From assembly GCA_947247005.1 (NCBI GenBank), contig OX365947.1, positions 34,862,760 to 34,926,759 of the forward strand: a stretch of 64,000 bases of DNA, read 5' to 3'. The notes beneath the pieces are model-generated. The model did no database searches. It worked only from the letters and a program-made list of their open reading frames with translations, and was not told where the DNA came from. Position 1 is the stretch's first letter, and each line of letters opens with the position of its first letter. Shown one piece after another: positions 60,585-64,000 of the stretch. The stretch is from Spisula solida (taxonomy: Eukaryota > Mollusca > Bivalvia > Venerida > Mactridae). Both the position numbers and the translations under genes were made by a program.

Positions 60585-60739
60585 CAGGCCTAGACACTGA
60601 CTATTTTGGCCACTGGTCCGACTGGTCAAAAGCGCCAAATTTGTTAATAGGACTGTTACTGGTCCTCTACAATTTTCACTGGTCCTTCTGGATTTTCATT
60701 GGTCTCGGACCAGCGGACCAGTGTTAGTGTCGAGCCCTG
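60585..60739. mobile_element. hAT-like MITE, 155 bp
   Basis: Ends CAGGCCTAGACACTGAC and GTTAGTGTCGAGCCCTG are inverted repeats of the CAGGGCTCGA type common in hAT-derived MITEs. Internal ACTGGTCC/GGACCAGT copies extend the fold. An 8-bp target duplication was not seen. Confidence 0.6.
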
Positions 60740-60744
60740 AGCAT

Positions 60745-62100
60745 AAAAATATTCAATCATCTTTGTGATTGCATTAGTGAAAACATCTGTGATACTAATT
60801 AGAAGTATTGTGATAAAATTGCAGCTGAAAATGTCATTGTTGCATTATTGCATGACAAAACTAGCAAATACTGTATCTGTCGAAAAGCTGGAAGTTTTTT
60901 ATTTTATTGAGTCTGTGTAAAGTTGTAAAGTTTGTGGAAAATATCGGTAATTATGTTTAGTTATTTATAACAGTTATATCATCATTTTCTGTGGAAAGCA
61001 TACTTGGTAAGTCAATCCCCATTGCCATTATCACAAGAATACTGTTCTGATTTAATGAATTCAAAGCTGTGTCTAAAAATTAAATAATGAGGATGAAGCA
61101 TATAACCAAAAGCAAAACAAACATCATAAATAAACATTGTACACAACAGTTATAACCAGCCCATATCATGGTCAATGTTAACAAAATGACATGCAGACAG
61201 AAATTTTAGTCTATCTGTTTTTGATCATGATCATATTATTACACATGATAGCCAGAGCTACAGATAAGCTGCATATTGGGGTAATTACCCAATTAATTTT
61301 CTTAAAAACGCAATTGATTTTGAGAGGAGGGAGTAAGAAAAAGCAAAGACAATCAGAAATACCCAAATAGAAAAGGACAGTGAAAAATAGTACATAAAAG
61401 CTTATTTACCCTTTGAATTTTATTAAATACCCCATTAAAATTTGTCAAAACCATATCAAACTTTAACTCGGGGGTAAAATACCCAATTGACGAAAACCTT
61501 ATCTGTAGCTCTGGATAGCTCTTACCTTTGTTAAATAATAATAAGCTATATAAATGTATGTAATAATATTATCAAGGATTATATGAAACCAAGTAACCAA
61601 AAAGCCTATTGAGTTTCAACTCAAATATTTCTAACTTATCATACATATTGATATGCCCAGACAATTTCGTCAAGATGTAAAAATACCTTCAATGTGTTTA
61701 TAAATGAATATAGACAGAAGACAAAATGTTCAGCTGGCACAATATAGAAGATAAAAGTCAGGTTGAAATACATTGTGACAGAAACTATGGTCATTGAACT
61801 TTTTGCATTGTCTTCAAATATAATACATTAGTGGAAATAAGAAACTGTGCATGGGTATAACTTTCTATGTGGTCCACTGAGACAGTCGTAGTACGTGGCC
61901 ATTTAGTTTTATCCATTCCGAAATAGCCAATCACCTCCGGTTTCGAGGGAAGAGACAGAATGCTTCGGGTGCCCTACCCTAGAATTTTTGATAGACCACT
62001 TAGTTTCTTAACATGCCCAGTGTCATGCACTGATCAGTGTAAATGACCGATGACCTACTTACAGTAATATGTTTTCACGCACAGTTTCTTTTTTACGCCA
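60745..62100. other. 3' flank of the MDM2-like gene, with one MITE
   Basis: AT-rich. Probably includes the 3'UTR of the minus-strand MDM2-like gene; its polyadenylation site was not fixed. MITE at 61,252-61,514. Confidence 0.45.
61252..61514. mobile_element. 263-bp MITE with a perfect 17-bp inverted repeat
   Basis: CCAGAGCTACAGATAAG at the left and CTTATCTGTAGCTCTGG at the right are exact complements. ATAG directly flanks both sides, a possible 4-bp target duplication. The interior holds GGGTAATTACCC-like and GGGGGTAAAATACCC sequences and no coding frame. Confidence 0.75.
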
Positions 62101-62106
62101 ATATAT

Positions 62107-62850
62107 TTACAGAATGTAATTTTTCACCACTTTTTGTATGGGTCTTCTGCACACTGGACACAACTTACCACGCCGTTTCAATCGTTTCGCACAAGAGAAA
62201 CAGCATACTTGATGACCAGAACTTCCATGAATTAAGCTCGCAGTTTTAGCACCAGTTAAACAAATCATACATCTGTCGTCCACGGAGGTCCCTGAACCAT
62301 CAGGTAATTTACTCAAATTATCACAACTACTTGATGTATCATTACTAGAAGTTTTAACGGGACTGAAAGCACTATGTTTTGAACCTATTGACAAACCTGA
62401 TTCACGCTCGAGCTGAAAATTAGAAAATGTACATCGTGAATCACTGTTGTTATGAATCTCCTGAGTTAAAGGTGGAAAGTCTGACGGACATTTTGTAGAA
62501 TCGATGCCGGGAGTTTCAGTGAATACACTATCAAGTTTCGACAATGATATGTCAGATACGACAGTCTCCTGACTGGAAGGTAACGTAGAACTCAGACTGC
62601 TTATGCCAGAATCAAAGTTATCTTTCTCAACCAAAAACATCTTCTCTTTAAATTTACTGTGAGTTATTTCACTGAGAATGTCCCTATCTTGAATGGTACT
62701 ATCCACTTTCTTGGGGTATATTTCATTATCACCTTTGACCTTGGATGATAGTTCAGCTGGTAGCCAATCAGATCGTAGTTTCCAGCAGCGACTACAGTAT
62801 CTCTGTACGGGTGGGTTAATCAGGTCACACTCTGTACAACACCAGTTATC
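62107..62850 (-). CDS. mdm2: MDM2/MDM4 homologue, last coding exon (partial gene)
   Basis: Ubiquitin ligase family that binds and restrains p53. The exon (247 codons plus stop TAA) opens after a CTACAG acceptor in phase 0. First comes a RanBP2-type zinc finger (NWCCTECDLINPPVQRYCSR then CWKLRSDWLP). A Ser-rich acidic linker of about 150 residues follows, then the C-terminal RING: CMICLTGAKTASLIHGSSGH and CCFSCAKRLKRRGKLCPVCR, ending PIQKVVKNYIL. Order, spacing, the KLKRRGKLC basic stretch and the short hydrophobic tail right after the RING match MDM2/MDM4. The p53-binding SWIB domain and acidic region must lie in upstream exons; I did not find them between 62,851 and 64,000. MDM2 versus MDM4 is not resolvable here; molluscs usually have a single gene. 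Confidence 0.93.
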   Translation of the reverse strand, partial: DNWCCTECDLINPPVQRYCSRCWKLRSDWLPAELSSKVKGDNEIYPKKVDSTIQDRDILSEITHSKFKEKMFLVEKDNFDSGISSLSSTLPSSQETVVSDISLSKLDSVFTETPGIDSTKCPSDFPPLTQEIHNNSDSRCTFSNFQLERESGLSIGSKHSAFSPVKTSSNDTSSSCDNLSKLPDGSGTSVDDRCMICLTGAKTASLIHGSSGHQVCCFSCAKRLKRRGKLCPVCRRPIQKVVKNYIL

Positions 62851-63700
62851 CTGTAGACAACAAAATAATACAATAACATGTCTGCTGAACCAGGTATCAA
62901 TATAACATAGCACTAAATACTTCCTTATTCTACACAAAGAAAAACAAGAGATGTTTGTAAAACATGTATGCTCCCATGGCAGCCCAATAGTTAGAAATGG
63001 TAAAGGTCACAGTGACCGTTATTGAAAGAATACCATTTCTGGTCTACCGACAGACAGACCGACCGACATGTGCAAAGCAATATAAAGGAGAGGCATAATT
63101 AAGTACATATGAGTTTATCCATTTTTCTTCATTTTTTAACTACAGTCCAATAACATGTCTGCTGAACAAGGTATACAACATGTACTGCTCAGTGGATATT
63201 TCCACAGGTCAAAAAGGTGACCAAATTTGGAATTACAGGCATTTGGCATGCAGAAATATGAACAATTTATCATTTCTTTTAAAGAGTTCTTTGTAGCCCC
63301 AATTTTACGCTAAAGGAAATGTTAGAACATTTTGTCACTTTTTTATAACCGTCCATACAAACATCATTTGCATCATATAAACATGTTATACATGTATATG
63401 ACTAGGGTTGAATTACAACATGGTTAAAAAATGTCAACCTATGTTTCTTATGAATTTTCACAAAACATCTAGTTGTAAAATATCCCTAAAAGGGGATCAC
63501 TATAATATTTGTAGATAAATCACTCTAATTTCTCAATATTTTGACCTAACAAGGTCTTCTTCAGGAGTTAATTTTATTGAATAGAAGTAGAACATATTGA
63601 AATTAAGATAGAAACATAAACATGTAATATAGCTTTACGATTTAAGAATATTTGATTTGATTGTGTGTCTGTACCAATACCAATATTTAACTTAAGCATG
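62851..63700. other. intron of the MDM2-like gene
   Basis: Presumed intron, minus-strand acceptor at 62,851. It contains an inverted pair AGAAATGGTA/TACCATTTCT near 62,994-63,040 and the repeat-like GACAGACAGACCGACCGACA. No exon of the acidic domain was recognised. Confidence 0.5.
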
Positions 63701-63703
63701 CAG

Positions 63704-63901
63704 TTAAAGCCTAGGTCCCACTGAGCATTTCTGCCTCGTCAATATACTCCCGATTGAAATTAATGAGCATTCAGGACATGGTCTAGGGGAAGCTTTGGGG
63801 AAGTCATAAGACAGTTTGTGATATCGGAAGGAATTGTGATGAATCAGGTGTATCGGGAGAACATCGCTGATGTGGAATTCCTCAGTGGGACCTAGGCTTA
63901 A
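63704..63901. mobile_element. MITE with perfect terminal inverted repeat, about 198 bp
   Basis: The left GCCTAGGTCCCACTGAG is exactly complementary to the right CTCAGTGGGACCTAGGC. TTAA lies at both outer edges (63,704-07 and 63,898-901), which suggests a TTAA target site as used by piggyBac-type elements. No coding frame. Sits in the presumed MDM2 intron. Confidence 0.7.
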
Positions 63902-64000
63902 GCAGTAACTTAAGATTGGATTTGGGAGAATCTTGATGAAATTAAGAGTTTAAAGGGACTACCAGGCATATTGATGTAATGCAAAAATAAAATAAGATTG

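Overview
The window is AT-rich eukaryotic, metazoan nuclear DNA. It has split genes with GT-AG introns, an MDM2 family gene, Mab-21-type genes of the kind expanded in bivalves, many small inverted-repeat transposons, tRNA-derived SINEs and several minisatellites. A bivalve mollusc is the best guess; no species can be named from the sequence. No bacterial gene organisation is present.

Layout. Positions 1-29,800 are gene-poor: a dead non-LTR retrotransposon (about 11.8-13.4 kb), four tandem arrays (56-bp unit at 8.5-9.8 kb, 46-bp at 14.1-14.8 kb, 60-bp at 17.6-19.7 kb, 24-bp at 29.1-29.3 kb), tRNA-like sequences clustered at 21.4-23.9 kb, and several MITEs. Positions 29,833-38,502 hold two copies, with no length difference, of a 4,334-bp foldback-like element. 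They sit head to tail, share one TA dinucleotide at the junction and are flanked by TA. The core of the element is a decayed array of about 42-bp units that reads as a Gly/Tyr/Pro-rich peptide repeat.

The main gene, 38.5-49.2 kb (+), joins an OTU cysteine-protease domain to the C-terminal half of a Mab-21 (cGAS-like receptor family) protein. All six intron phases from the ATG at 41,902 to the stop at 49,158 agree (973 aa). A large upstream exon (38,525-41,219; low-complexity, acidic, Q-rich, with a Cys/His-rich end) has a donor in the same phase as the short first exon. The two therefore look like alternative first coding exons, giving about 1,746 aa or 973 aa. A second Mab-21-like gene without an OTU domain lies downstream at 55.5-57.3 kb (+). 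I see no nucleotidyltransferase active-site motif in either. Known relatives act in innate immune sensing; an OTU/Mab-21 link between ubiquitin removal and immune signalling is inference.

Positions 57.4-62.1 kb are intergenic with a SINE and MITEs. The last exon of an MDM2/MDM4 homologue (RanBP2 zinc finger plus C-terminal RING) lies on the minus strand at 62,107-62,850, facing the Mab-21 genes; its upstream exons were not found in the window.
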